Source of the DNA: an uncultured Clostridia bacterium
GTDB taxonomy: Bacteria; Bacillota; Clostridia; Christensenellales; UBA1242
DNA: 64,000 nucleotides
Direction: 5' to 3'
Assembly: GCA_934757845.1 (NCBI GenBank)
Contig: CAKVLQ010000002.1
Coordinates: 62,001 to 126,000, forward strand
The notes below the pieces were generated by a model. That model saw only the letters and a list, made by a program, of their open reading frames with translations, had not been told where the DNA came from and did no database searches. The position numbers and the translations under genes were made by a program. Shown piece by piece: positions 8,242 to 16,322 of the stretch (position 1 is its first letter; each line of letters opens with the position of its first letter).

Positions 8242-8736
8242 ATGAAAGAAAAAATTGAAATCGGAAAAATAGTTAAGGCGCGTGGGCTTGATGGAACGCT
8301 TAAAGTTTTAAGCGGATTTTTGCCTTCTGATTTTGTAAATTTAAAACAAGTTAAAATAGATAATAACTTTTTTGATGTTGAGAAATTAAGTGGCAAACAA
8401 GGGTCTTTGTTTGTTAAATTAAAAAGCATTAATAATATAGAAGATGCTGATAAACTAAAAGATAAAGTTATTTTTGTTCGTCACGAAAATATTGCCCTAA
8501 AAAACGAAGAATATTTGATTGACGACTTAATTAATATGCAAGTTTTCACAAATGATAATAAGTTTGTTGGAAACATTAAAAGCATAGAAAATTTTGGAAG
8601 TAAAGATGTTTATACAACAAAAAATAAAAATATCGAACATAGTTTTTGTTTGGTTGAAGGTTTAATTGAAAGTGTTGACTTTAAAAACAACAAAATGATA
8701 TTAAACTCAAAAGTTTTAAGCGAGGTTATTTTATGA
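8242..8736 (+). CDS. rimM: 16S rRNA processing protein RimM
   Basis: A 164-residue 30S maturation factor that binds S19 and assists folding of the 16S 3' head. The N-terminal RimM beta-barrel (IGKIVKARGLDGTLKV) is followed by a PRC-barrel domain from about residue 90. The -10 box lies seven bases before the ATG, so translation is probably leaderless. Its stop overlaps the trmD start by four bases (ATGA). Confidence 0.93.
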   Translation: MKEKIEIGKIVKARGLDGTLKVLSGFLPSDFVNLKQVKIDNNFFDVEKLSGKQGSLFVKLKSINNIEDADKLKDKVIFVRHENIALKNEEYLIDDLINMQVFTNDNKFVGNIKSIENFGSKDVYTTKNKNIEHSFCLVEGLIESVDFKNNKMILNSKVLSEVIL

Positions 8737-9398
8737 AAATAGACATTTTAACACTTTTCCCTGAAATGTTTATGCCTCTTAAAACTTCAATTTTAAAACG
8801 GGCACAAGACAAAAATTTGATTGAAATTAACATAATAAATTTTAGGGAGTTTGCAAAAAACAAACATTCACAAGTTGACGATGTTCCTTTTGGTGGTGGC
8901 GATGGCATGGTTTTAATGTGTCAGCCAATTTTTGATTGCATAAACTCAATAAAAACCGACAAATCAAAAATAATTTATATGAGCCCTCGTGGGAAAACCC
9001 TAAAACAAAATATGATAAAAAACTATCTTAATTATGAACATATTATAATTTTGTGCGGGCATTATGAAGGTGTTGACCAACGAGTTATTGATTATTTTGA
9101 TATGGAAGAAATTTCTATCGGTGATTATGTTCTAACAGGTGGCGAACTTCCTTCAATGGTGTTTGTTGATTGCTTGTCAAGGCTAATTCCAAATGTCCTT
9201 CACAATGAGCATTCAACTGAAAGTGAAAGTTTTTCAACGAACCTTTTGGAATATCCACAATACACACGCCCAGCAAATTTTGAAGGGCTTGAAGTTCCAG
9301 GCGTGCTTATAAGCGGAAATCACAAACAAATTGATTTGTGGAGAAACGAGCAAAGTTTGATTATAACCAAAAAAAATAGACCAGATTTGCTTGATTAA
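8733..9398 (+). CDS. trmD: tRNA (guanine-37-N1)-methyltransferase
   Basis: Methylates G37 next to the anticodon, preventing +1 frameshifting, with SAM as donor. The trefoil-knot SPOUT fold is visible through KIDILTLFPEMF at the start, PFGGGDGMVL, and the SAM-binding loop CGHYEGVDQR...EISIGDYVLTGGE. It has 221 residues. It is coupled to rimM through the ATGA overlap. Confidence 0.97.
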   Translation: MKIDILTLFPEMFMPLKTSILKRAQDKNLIEINIINFREFAKNKHSQVDDVPFGGGDGMVLMCQPIFDCINSIKTDKSKIIYMSPRGKTLKQNMIKNYLNYEHIIILCGHYEGVDQRVIDYFDMEEISIGDYVLTGGELPSMVFVDCLSRLIPNVLHNEHSTESESFSTNLLEYPQYTRPANFEGLEVPGVLISGNHKQIDLWRNEQSLIITKKNRPDLLD

Positions 9399-9525
9399 TT
9401 TTTGTGAAAACAAATTATTTTAAACAAATAATTGCAAAAGTTGTTTTACAAAAAATTGGAGATTTATTTAAACGAAATAAAAAATTCACATCTAAAAAAT
9501 TGATTAACATTAAAAAGGAGATAAT

Positions 9526-10359
9526 ATGAAAATAAATTGGTTTCCGGGGCACATGAAAAAAACCATGGAAGAGTTAAACGACAAAATTAAACTTGCTGAT
9601 GTTGTAATTTATGTTCTTGACAGCAGAGCCCCAATCTCAACCTTAAACCCCAAATTCAAGGCAATTTTGGGCTCAAAACCAATAATTTTTGTTTTGAATA
9701 AAGCCGATTTTGTCGTTCAAAGTGAACTTTCAAAATTTTGCGATAATTTCGTTTCACCAAATTCAAGGGTTGTGATATTAAACAGCACACAGCCAAATGC
9801 CTATAAAGAAATAATTTCAAAAACAAATGAACTTATGATAAAAAAACTTGAACGAAACAAGCAAAAAGGCATTAACATTCCGCTTCGCCTTATGGTTATT
9901 GGTGTTCCAAATGTTGGAAAAAGCACGCTAATCAACAATTTTGCGGGCAAAAACAAAGCCGAAGTTGGCAACAAGCCAGGGGTTACAAAATCCACCAAAT
10001 GGGTTAAGGTTAATGGAAATATAGAATTATTAGACACCCCAGGAACTTTGTGGCCAAATCTTGATGACGAAGTAGTGGCAAGGCATCTTGCGTATATTGG
10101 TTCTATAAAAGACGAAGTTTTGATTTTAACCGATTTGTGCTTTGAGTTTATAAAAGAACTTGCTCCAAAATATCCACAAAATTTTGAAACTCGTTATGGG
10201 GTTAATGTTGTTAGCAAAGAGCCAATTCAAATTTATGATGAAATTTGTGAAAAACGCGGGTTTATAATGAAAAACAAAGAAATTGACTATGAGCGTGGTG
10301 CAAAAGCGATTTTAGATGATTATAGAAAAGGAAAACTTGGCAAGATTGTTTTGGATTAG
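9526..10359 (+). CDS. rbgA: Ribosome biogenesis GTPase A (YlqF/RbgA)
   Basis: A late 50S assembly GTPase. It is circularly permuted: the G4 motif NKAD (about residue 58) comes before the P-loop GVPNVGKST (about 125) and the G3 DTPG (about 168). A C-terminal RNA-binding helical domain follows. It has 277 residues. AAGGAG precedes the ATG. rnhB follows, as in Bacillus. Confidence 0.95.
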   Translation: MKINWFPGHMKKTMEELNDKIKLADVVIYVLDSRAPISTLNPKFKAILGSKPIIFVLNKADFVVQSELSKFCDNFVSPNSRVVILNSTQPNAYKEIISKTNELMIKKLERNKQKGINIPLRLMVIGVPNVGKSTLINNFAGKNKAEVGNKPGVTKSTKWVKVNGNIELLDTPGTLWPNLDDEVVARHLAYIGSIKDEVLILTDLCFEFIKELAPKYPQNFETRYGVNVVSKEPIQIYDEICEKRGFIMKNKEIDYERGAKAILDDYRKGKLGKIVLD

Positions 10360-10395
10360 CCAAAAATTTCCACCATTAATAATAGAAAATTTTTG

Positions 10396-10422
10396 CAAAC
10401 AAGTTTGACTTGTTTGTTTTTT
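10396..10422 (+). terminator. Intrinsic terminator after rbgA
   Basis: A 9-bp perfect stem, CAAACAAGT (10396-10404) with ACTTGTTTG (10408-10416), then a T run. The rnhB -10 box starts five bases later. Confidence 0.85.
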
Positions 10423-10438
10423 GTGATAAAATTTTTTT

Positions 10439-11068
10439 ATGACAAAATCAAAAGAAAATGAAATTGATAAATTAAAGTTTGAAAACGAATATTTGCAAAA
10501 AGGCTATAAATATATTTGCGGTTGTGATGAAGCGGGCAGAGGTCCGCTTGCAGGACCAGTTGTGGTTGGTGCGGTTATTATGCCACTTGAAAAAAGCAAA
10601 ATTATTGAAGGCATAGACGACAGCAAAAAACTTTCCGAAAAAAAGCGGGAAGAATTATATCAAAAAATTATCAGCACAGCCCTTGCCTTTAAAGTTTCTA
10701 TAATAAGTGAAAAAGTTATTGATGAAATAAATATTTTAAACGCCACAAAAAGGGGTATGACGGAAGCGATAACAGGTTTAAGCATAAAACCTGATTTGGC
10801 TTTAATTGATGCTGTTGGCGGGCTAAATTTGGGCATAGAAACATTGTCTATCATAAAAGGCGATTATTTAAGTTATTCCATTGGCTGTGCCAGCATTTTG
10901 GCAAAAGTTACAAGAGATAGACTTATGAAAGAATATTCAATAAAATATCCAAATTATCATTTTGACAAGCACAAAGGTTATGGCACAAAAGAGCATATTG
11001 AATTATTAAAAAAGTTTGGGAAATGTGAAATCCACCGAGATAGTTTTATAAAAAATTTTAATGTTTAA
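10439..11068 (+). CDS. rnhB: Ribonuclease HII
   Basis: Removes ribonucleotides and RNA primers from RNA/DNA hybrids. Active-site acidic residues sit in CGCDEAGRGPLAGPV (about residue 27) and in the later SIIKGDY and DRLM regions typical of type 2 RNase H. It has 209 residues. There is no ribosome binding site; TGATAAAAT, an extended -10, ends six bases before the ATG, so the mRNA is probably leaderless. Confidence 0.95.
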   Translation: MTKSKENEIDKLKFENEYLQKGYKYICGCDEAGRGPLAGPVVVGAVIMPLEKSKIIEGIDDSKKLSEKKREELYQKIISTALAFKVSIISEKVIDEINILNATKRGMTEAITGLSIKPDLALIDAVGGLNLGIETLSIIKGDYLSYSIGCASILAKVTRDRLMKEYSIKYPNYHFDKHKGYGTKEHIELLKKFGKCEIHRDSFIKNFNV

Positions 11069-11073
11069 TTTAG

Positions 11074-11102
11074 TTGACACAAAATTTTTTTAATTTTAAA
11101 AT
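11074..11102 (+). promoter_or_regulatory. Promoter of yraN (leaderless)
   Basis: TTGACA (11074-11079), 17 bp, TAAAAT (11097-11102), six bases, then the ATG. Confidence 0.75.
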
Positions 11103-11108
11103 ATTGTT

Positions 11109-11453
11109 ATGAACACAAAGGTTTTGGGAACCAAAGGCGAAACTCTTGCCGAAAAATTTTTGCAAAAGAAAGGATATAAAATTTTGCAAAAAAATTATAA
11201 AAATTTTATTGGCGAAATTGACATTATTTGCTTTGACAAAAAAAATAACGAAACAATTTTTGTTGAAGTTAAAACTCGGCAAAGTGCAAGGTATGGGCAA
11301 CCCTGTGAGGCGGTTAATTATTTTAAACAACAAAAAATCTATAAAACAGCCACAGTCTATTTAAAGAAAAAACACCTTTTAGATGAAAAATTCCGCTTTG
11401 ATGTTATAGAAATTTTGGGTGATGATATAAATCATATTGAATATGCTTTTTGA
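11109..11453 (+). CDS. yraN: YraN/UPF0102 nuclease-fold protein
   Basis: A 114-residue protein of the UPF0102 family with the restriction-endonuclease-like fold. The signature G...AE.FL...Y.IL..N..., then GEIDIIC and FVEVKTR (D and ExK of a PD-ExK-type site) is clear. Its role is not well established. The gene commonly follows rnhB. The stop codon is TGA, confirming that UGA is a stop in this genome. Confidence 0.9.
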   Translation: MNTKVLGTKGETLAEKFLQKKGYKILQKNYKNFIGEIDIICFDKKNNETIFVEVKTRQSARYGQPCEAVNYFKQQKIYKTATVYLKKKHLLDEKFRFDVIEILGDDINHIEYAF

Positions 11454-11565
11454 TTAAATTGTTAAAAAGTTATAAAATAATAACTAAATTAGTTTTTATT
11501 AAATTTTTAAATTTAAAAATTTGTAACAAACTAATTAAAAAATCACAAAAATTTAAGGAGAAAAA

Positions 11566-12201
11566 ATGAAGGTATCGGTTTCAAGTTTGCCATATAATGA
11601 AAATATATTTGAAAATCTTGCACAAATAATTTCAAGTGGTGCAGACTTTTTGCATCTTGACATAATGGACGGAAGTTTAACAGATTTTGTTACTTTTGAT
11701 AGCAAAACAGTAAAGCAAATAAATGATAATTCAACTTTTGTTTTAGATTGCCACTTAATGGCAAATGAGCCAAAAGAACTTGTGAAAGATTATGTTCAAA
11801 GCGGGGTTAATATTTTGAGTGTTCACTATGAAGCATTCAAAAATATTGAAGATTTGATAAGCACCCTTTCATATTTAAAAGAGCAAAAAGTGATTGTTGG
11901 GCTTGCTATATATCCACAAACAAAACTTGAAAAGATAAAGCCACTTGAAAATTTGTTTGACCTTGTTTTGATTATGAGCGTAGAAATTGGAAAGTATGGA
12001 CAAAGTTTTTTAGATGGAATGCTTGATAAAATAGTGCTTGCAAAAAAGATGTTTGAAAACAAACTTATTGAAGTTGACGGCGGAGTGAACACCGAAAATT
12101 GTGAATTAATAAAACAAGCAGGTGCTGATATTGTGGTTGTTGGCGGGGCGTATTATAAGTCTAACAACAAGGCGGAAACAATTTTAAAAATTAAACAATA
12201 A
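11566..12201 (+). CDS. rpe: Ribulose-phosphate 3-epimerase
   Basis: Interconverts ribulose-5-P and xylulose-5-P in the pentose phosphate pathway. TIM-barrel motifs are visible: LHLDIMDG (metal/active-site Asp), CHLMANEP, and EVDGGVN followed by the phosphate-binding VVGGAYY. At 211 residues it is a little short. AAGGAG precedes the ATG. spoVM, rpmB, yloU and fakA follow, as in B. subtilis. Confidence 0.93.
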   Translation: MKVSVSSLPYNENIFENLAQIISSGADFLHLDIMDGSLTDFVTFDSKTVKQINDNSTFVLDCHLMANEPKELVKDYVQSGVNILSVHYEAFKNIEDLISTLSYLKEQKVIVGLAIYPQTKLEKIKPLENLFDLVLIMSVEIGKYGQSFLDGMLDKIVLAKKMFENKLIEVDGGVNTENCELIKQAGADIVVVGGAYYKSNNKAETILKIKQ

Positions 12202-12261
12202 TTTTTGTTTAATAACCAAAACAAAATTAATTTCATATCATATTTTAATGGAGGATATAAT

Positions 12262-12339
12262 ATGATTATTTGCATAAAAGCACCAAAATTTTTAGTTCCA
12301 CTTTTAAAACTTATTTTTAGGAAACAATTAAAGCAATAA
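12262..12339 (+). CDS. spoVM: SpoVM-like sporulation micro-protein (25 aa)
   Basis: A 25-residue ORF with a strong ribosome binding site (GGAGG at 12250-12254, seven bases before the ATG). The peptide has IKAPKFL then a basic amphipathic C-terminal half ending RKQLKQ. B. subtilis SpoVM, a 26-residue peptide that recognises the curved forespore membrane and helps anchor the spore coat, has IKLPKFL and a basic amphipathic helix; its essential Pro9 corresponds to P8 here. Position also matches: between rpe and rpmB/yloU/fakA. The call rests on motif plus synteny, because the peptide is too short for strong statistics. Confidence 0.8.
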   Translation: MIICIKAPKFLVPLLKLIFRKQLKQ

Positions 12340-12373
12340 CTATTACATAAAGTTTATAAAAATTGTTGGGCAT

Positions 12374-12398
12374 AAAAAAACGAGCAAAATTGCTCGTT
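12374..12398. terminator. Bidirectional terminator between spoVM and rpmB
   Basis: CGAGCA/TGCTCG hairpin (12381-12396) with a run of T on the minus strand (A at 12374-12380) and a T-rich tract on the + side. It serves the convergent ends of spoVM and rpmB. Confidence 0.75.
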
Positions 12399-12413
12399 AT
12401 TTTTATTTTAAAA

Positions 12414-12593
12414 TTAGTCTTTCAAAGTTTTTAAACATTTTGTGCAAACATATTCACTTTTTGTAGTTCCGTCAATTTCAACTTTAACTTTTTGAACATT
12501 AGCGTTATAGTGTTTGTTTGTTTTAATGTTTGAGTGACTAACCATGTTACCTTTCATTTTGCCTTTTCCGCAAATGCTACAAACTCTGCTCAT
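12414..12593 (-). CDS. rpmB: 50S ribosomal protein L28
   Basis: A 59-residue protein with the L28 pattern: MSRVCSICGKG at the start, SHSNIKTN, and a second CxxC (CTKC) near the end, making this the zinc-binding C+ form. AAAGGAG precedes the ATG. It runs opposite to its neighbours and divergent from yloU; rpmB is likewise counter-oriented at this locus in Bacillus. A promoter with TTGCAA-17-TAAAAT lies upstream. Confidence 0.95.
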   Translation of the reverse strand: MSRVCSICGKGKMKGNMVSHSNIKTNKHYNANVQKVKVEIDGTTKSEYVCTKCLKTLKD

Positions 12594-12633
12594 ATATAAA
12601 CTCCTTTAATAGATTATCAAATTAAACTTTGAT

Positions 12634-12662
12634 ATTTTAGCACATTAAAAAGAATTTTGCAA
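12634..12662 (-). promoter_or_regulatory. Promoter of rpmB
   Basis: On the minus strand TTGCAA (12662-12657), 17 bp, TAAAAT (12639-12634). The short leader holds a 7-bp hairpin (TATCAAA/TTTGATA, 12615-12634), overlapping the -10 by one base. Confidence 0.6.
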
Positions 12663-12699
12663 GTGTTTTTATAAATTTCAAAAAATATTTGAAAAATTA

Positions 12700-12728
12700 T
12701 TGCAATTAATAAAAAAATTGTGTAATAT
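12700..12728 (+). promoter_or_regulatory. Candidate promoter of yloU-fakA
   Basis: TTGCAA (12700-12705), 17 bp, TAATAT (12723-12728), giving a leader of about 57 nt before the yloU start at 12792. Confidence 0.55.
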
Positions 12729-12791
12729 ATTTATGTTACTAAAATAAATTGGTAATAATTAAGAATAAAAAATTTATTAAGTGGAGTAAAT

Positions 12792-13142
12792 ATGCCTGTT
12801 AACACAACAAATTCTTATGGCAAAATTTCAATCACAGAAGAAGCAATAGAAAGCGTATGTAGCAAAGTTGCTCTTGATTGTTATGGTGTTGTTGACCTTG
12901 TCGCTAAAAAGTTTAGCGATAATTTGCATGAACTTTTTAAGAAAAAAAGTTCAAATAAGGGTGTTAAAGTTATAACAGTAGACAACAAAATTTACATCGA
13001 CTTATATGTTATTTTAAAATATGGCGTTTCAATAAACGCAGTTGCTGAATCTTTAAAAAGCACAATAAAATATTCTATTGAAAAATTCACTGGCATGATA
13101 GTTGACAGTGTAAATGTGAATGTTTTGGGTGTTAGGGTTTAG
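12792..13142 (+). CDS. yloU: Asp23/Gls24 family protein (YloU)
   Basis: A 116-residue cytoplasmic Asp23/DUF322 protein, a family associated with the envelope in Gram-positives. The typical opening GKISITEEAIESVCSKVAL and the later VNVNVLGVRV are present. GGAG lies seven bases before the ATG. It sits immediately upstream of fakA, as in most Firmicutes. Confidence 0.92.
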   Translation: MPVNTTNSYGKISITEEAIESVCSKVALDCYGVVDLVAKKFSDNLHELFKKKSSNKGVKVITVDNKIYIDLYVILKYGVSINAVAESLKSTIKYSIEKFTGMIVDSVNVNVLGVRV

Positions 13143-13180
13143 CATTTTTTTGTTGAATTAATAGGGGGAATTTTGCTAAA

Positions 13181-14812
13181 ATGCAAAAAAATATAAATGG
13201 TGCCACATTCAGAAAAATGATAATAGCGGGTGGCAAAGTATTAGAAGAAAATCGAAGTTATGTTGATAGTTTAAATGTTTTTCCAGTTCCAGATGGCGAT
13301 ACAGGAACAAACATGAGTTTAACCTTAAACAGTGCAGTAAAAGAAGTAAATATGTGTCCAAACAATAATCTTGACAGTTTGTGTGAGGCTGTTCAAAAGG
13401 GGGCTTTAAGAGGTGCAAGAGGAAATAGTGGAGTTATTTTATCACAAATATTAAAAGGAATTTGCACGGTTTTGTGCACCGAAAAAGAAATTGACATAAA
13501 AAACTTTGCTCGCGCAATAAACAGCGGTGCAGAAGTTGCCTATAATGCGGTTACAAAACCAAAAGAAGGCACAATTTTAACAGTTATTCGAATGATGAGT
13601 GAAGCCGCAACAAGGCTTTCAAAAAAAGCAAACTCTTTTGAAGAATTTTTGAAAGGTGTTATAGACGAAGGCGAACAGGCTCTTCAAATGACGCCAGAAC
13701 TTTTGCCAGTTTTGAAAAAAGCAGGAGTTGTTGACAGTGGCGGTCAAGGATTAATGATAATCTTTAATGGCTTTTATAAACTTTTAACAGGGGACGAAAC
13801 TGTTGAAGTTAAAATGGCAGAAACCGTTGTTCCTGTTATAAAAAGCAATGCCGAAGTTAATTTGATGGACCTTGCCGACATAGAATTTGCTTATTGCACC
13901 GAATTTATGGTTATTCAAATGCACAAAAAAACCACAGTAAGCGATATTGACAGGCTTCGTGAAAAACTTATGGAAATTGGCGATTCTGTTATTTGTATTG
14001 GCGATTTAAGTTTGGTTAAAGTTCATGTTCACACAAATGAACCAAACAAAGCACTTGGCTATGGGTTAGAACTTGGCGAATTATTTAATTTGAAAATTGA
14101 AAATATGCTTGAAGAAAACAGGGAACTTAAAAAACAAAAAGCCCTTGAAGAAATGAAAGAATATGGTTTAATTTCAGTATGTGCGGGCGATGGACTTGTT
14201 TCAATATTTAAAGATGTTGGCGTAGACTATGTTCTGGAAGGCGGTCAAACAATGAATCCGTCTGCTGATGATATTTTGAAAGGTGTTGACCAAATTAATG
14301 CAAAAAATATTTTTGTTTTGCCAAACAACAAAAATATTATCCTTGCTTGTGAACAAGCAAAACAACTTACAAACAAAAATTTGATTGTAATCCCTTCAAA
14401 AAACATTCCAGAAGGAATGAGTGCTTGTTTGTCGTTTAATCCAGAAGCATCGGTTGAAGAAAATCTTGGTGCAATGACTGATAGTTTGCAAACTGTAAAA
14501 TCTGCAAGCGTAACTTATGCTGTAAGAAACACAAATGTTGACGGAATAAGCATTCAAAAAGGCGATATTATTGGCTTAACCGATAGCAGTATTTTAACAA
14601 AAGGCAAAGGAATTGACGAAACTGTTATTAGTTTGCTTGAAAAAATGATTAATGACGATGTTATTAATATTTCGTTATTTTATGGCGAAGAAGTTGGCGA
14701 ACAAGATGCACTAAAACTTCAAGAAAAACTATTTGAAATTTATCCTGAAAAGGAAATTAGCGTTCTTTGTGGCGGTCAACCAGTTTATTATTATTTAATT
14801 AGTTTGGAATAA
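13181..14812 (+). CDS. fakA: Fatty acid kinase FakA (DAK2/YloV family)
   Basis: The ATP-binding subunit that phosphorylates fatty acids held by FakB proteins, feeding exogenous fatty acids into phospholipid synthesis. The N-terminal DhaL domain (about 1-200) has NVFPVPDGDTGTNM and GARGNSGVILSQ. A middle domain and a C-terminal domain (about 310-543) complete the DAK2 architecture. It has 543 residues. AGGGGGA lies about 12 bases before the ATG. A FakB partner is not in this window. Confidence 0.93.
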   Translation: MQKNINGATFRKMIIAGGKVLEENRSYVDSLNVFPVPDGDTGTNMSLTLNSAVKEVNMCPNNNLDSLCEAVQKGALRGARGNSGVILSQILKGICTVLCTEKEIDIKNFARAINSGAEVAYNAVTKPKEGTILTVIRMMSEAATRLSKKANSFEEFLKGVIDEGEQALQMTPELLPVLKKAGVVDSGGQGLMIIFNGFYKLLTGDETVEVKMAETVVPVIKSNAEVNLMDLADIEFAYCTEFMVIQMHKKTTVSDIDRLREKLMEIGDSVICIGDLSLVKVHVHTNEPNKALGYGLELGELFNLKIENMLEENRELKKQKALEEMKEYGLISVCAGDGLVSIFKDVGVDYVLEGGQTMNPSADDILKGVDQINAKNIFVLPNNKNIILACEQAKQLTNKNLIVIPSKNIPEGMSACLSFNPEASVEENLGAMTDSLQTVKSASVTYAVRNTNVDGISIQKGDIIGLTDSSILTKGKGIDETVISLLEKMINDDVINISLFYGEEVGEQDALKLQEKLFEIYPEKEISVLCGGQPVYYYLISLE

Positions 14813-14823
14813 TATTATTCAAC

Positions 14824-14853
14824 AAAAAAAGTTATCAAATGATAACTTTTTTT
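14824..14853 (+). terminator. Intrinsic terminator after fakA
   Basis: A perfect 13-bp stem (14824-14836 with 14841-14853), AAAT loop, ending in seven T. Confidence 0.85.
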
Positions 14854-14966
14854 AAAATATTCGCTTATAACGAATATTTCTGCAAATTTTTTAAATTTTA
14901 TAACTTTTTAGCGAACATTTTTTTTATTTTTTATGTTAATCTTTTTGATGTAAAGGAGAAATTAAA

Positions 14967-15287
14967 ATGAAAAATAAAATTTTGGAGCAAATTGATAATA
15001 TTGTTGAAAGGATTTATTATTTCCAAAATCAAAAAAACAAAAGTTTAAAAACTTTGAGTTTGAAAATAAAAATGGACGAAAATATTAAAGATTTGAAAAA
15101 TAATTTTGGGAATTTACCTTTAAAGGGGTTTTTAAAAATTTTAAAGAGTTTAAATATTTCACTTGAAAAATTTTTTTCGACTGATTATCAGCATTACGAT
15201 AAAAATATTGAGTTATTAAATTTAATTTGTAATCTTAATGATGAAATGAAAAATGCAGTTATTTCTGTTATCCACAATATGAAATAA
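14967..15287 (+). CDS. Small hypothetical protein with XRE-like C-terminal pattern
   Basis: A 106-residue basic, helical protein with no signal peptide. AAAGGAG precedes the ATG. Residues about 50-70 read like the last two helices of small XRE regulators (FLKILKSLNISLEKFF). The N-terminal half lacks a clear recognition helix, so it may be a diverged regulator. It is flanked on both sides by terminators and is monocistronic. Confidence 0.65.
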   Translation: MKNKILEQIDNIVERIYYFQNQKNKSLKTLSLKIKMDENIKDLKNNFGNLPLKGFLKILKSLNISLEKFFSTDYQHYDKNIELLNLICNLNDEMKNAVISVIHNMK

Positions 15288-15296
15288 GCATAAATA

Positions 15297-15337
15297 AAAA
15301 GAGAAAGTTTTATAACCTTCTCTTTTTTTGAAAACTA
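15297..15337. terminator. Bidirectional terminator
   Basis: AAAAAGAGAA(A)G pairs with CTTCTCTTTTT around an 8-nt loop. T tracts occur in both directions. It separates two convergent small genes. Confidence 0.85.
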
Positions 15338-15526
15338 TTTACTATTTCTGCTTCGTGTAGAACTTGATTTTGCACGAGTTGAAGTTGTTTTGCTTCTTTT
15401 TCCTGCACTTCTTGAAGTTTCTACTTGATTAGATTTAGTAGCACTTTTGCTTCTTCCGCATTTTCCGCAATTATTTGAGCAGTTAGAGCAATTTTGAGTT
15501 GTGCTTTCACTTTTCTTTCTCATCAT
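15335..15526 (-). CDS. Small Ser/Lys/Arg-rich protein with a Cys cluster
   Basis: A 63-residue low-complexity, highly basic protein. Residues about 12-25 contain a tight cysteine cluster, CSNCSNNCGKC. The rest is Ser, Thr, Lys, Arg and Asn. AGGAGG is present. The ATG at 15526 is chosen because the upstream GTG at 15538 overlaps the ribosome binding site. A 10-bp hairpin (15547-15572) directly precedes the ribosome binding site, and a TATAAT (15575-15570) overlaps that hairpin. No family is recognised; nucleic-acid or metal binding would fit the composition but is only inference. Confidence 0.65.
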   Translation of the reverse strand: MMRKKSESTTQNCSNCSNNCGKCGRSKSATKSNQVETSRSAGKRSKTTSTRAKSSSTRSRNSK

Positions 15527-15575
15527 AATAGTTTTCACCTCCTATAAATTGTAAAGTTTTTTCTTTACAATTATA

Positions 15576-15964
15576 GTTTGAGTTTTTATGTTTATTTTTA
15601 TTATAATTTTTTTTGGAAATATTTGGGCATATTTTTTAGGTTGAATAAATGGAGTGTAAACTGTTTTATAAAAAATCTTAATCATTTTTTTGTCAAAAAT
15701 TTTATGTTTTTTTATGCTAAAAATTTAAGCATATTGTTAATTATAACAGTAAAAAATAGAGTTTTTTTGCTGTTTTTTATTATTTTTTTGGTTGATTTTA
15801 TGCTGTTTTTTTGCCCATTTTTTAATGTTTTTTAACTTTATTTTTAAAAATTCATGCATAATTATGCATTATTTTTTCAAAAAACTTTTCAAAAAAAATT
15901 GATATTTTTGACCTAAAATTACAAATTTTTACATATTTTTTGAACTTTAAAAATATAATTTATC
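15576..15964. other. T-rich intergenic region upstream of feoA
   Basis: The + strand is extremely rich in T and poor in G. A reading frame of 85 codons (15578-15835) is full of Phe, Tyr, Ile and Asn, lacks a ribosome binding site and looks like translated noncoding DNA. Apart from the promoter end of the minus-strand gene and a TATAAT before feoA, I see nothing specific. Confidence 0.5.
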
Positions 15965-16219
15965 ATGCAAGAAAAAAATGTTGATTTGATAAATTTAAAA
16001 AGCGGTGAAGCGGGATATATAACAAAAATAGGTGGAAGTTTGAAATTAAAAAATCGGCTTATGGAACTTGGTTTTGTTAAGGGGACACTGATTAGAGTTT
16101 TGAATATTTCAAGCCTAAAACAAAGTTTTTTAATTGAAATTAGGGGCTATATTTTGGCTTTAAGAGCGTCATGCGTTAGGCTAATTCAAGTTATTCCGTC
16201 AAAAGAAAGAAATGGTTAA
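15965..16219 (+). CDS. feoA: Ferrous iron transport protein A
   Basis: An 84-residue SH3-like cytoplasmic accessory of the FeoB ferrous iron transporter. The family pattern is clear: L..G..G.I..I.....L...L.ELGFVKGT...V, then ILALR. A TATAAT (15954-15959) ends five bases before the ATG and no ribosome binding site is visible, so translation may be leaderless. No recognisable Fur box was seen. feoB follows 103 bp later. Confidence 0.9.
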   Translation: MQEKNVDLINLKSGEAGYITKIGGSLKLKNRLMELGFVKGTLIRVLNISSLKQSFLIEIRGYILALRASCVRLIQVIPSKERNG

Positions 16220-16322
16220 ACATTTTTGTTTCAACAAAATTTAATTAACAAATAAACTTAAAATGGGCAAAAATTTGATTTTTGAATTTTGCCAGTAATA
16301 TTTATTTTAAAAGGAAAGAACT

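Noticed and set aside
15578..15835. 85-codon hydrophobic reading frame upstream of feoA
   Set aside because: No ribosome binding site, and a composition (Phe, Tyr, Ile, Asn, Lys) expected from random T-rich DNA.
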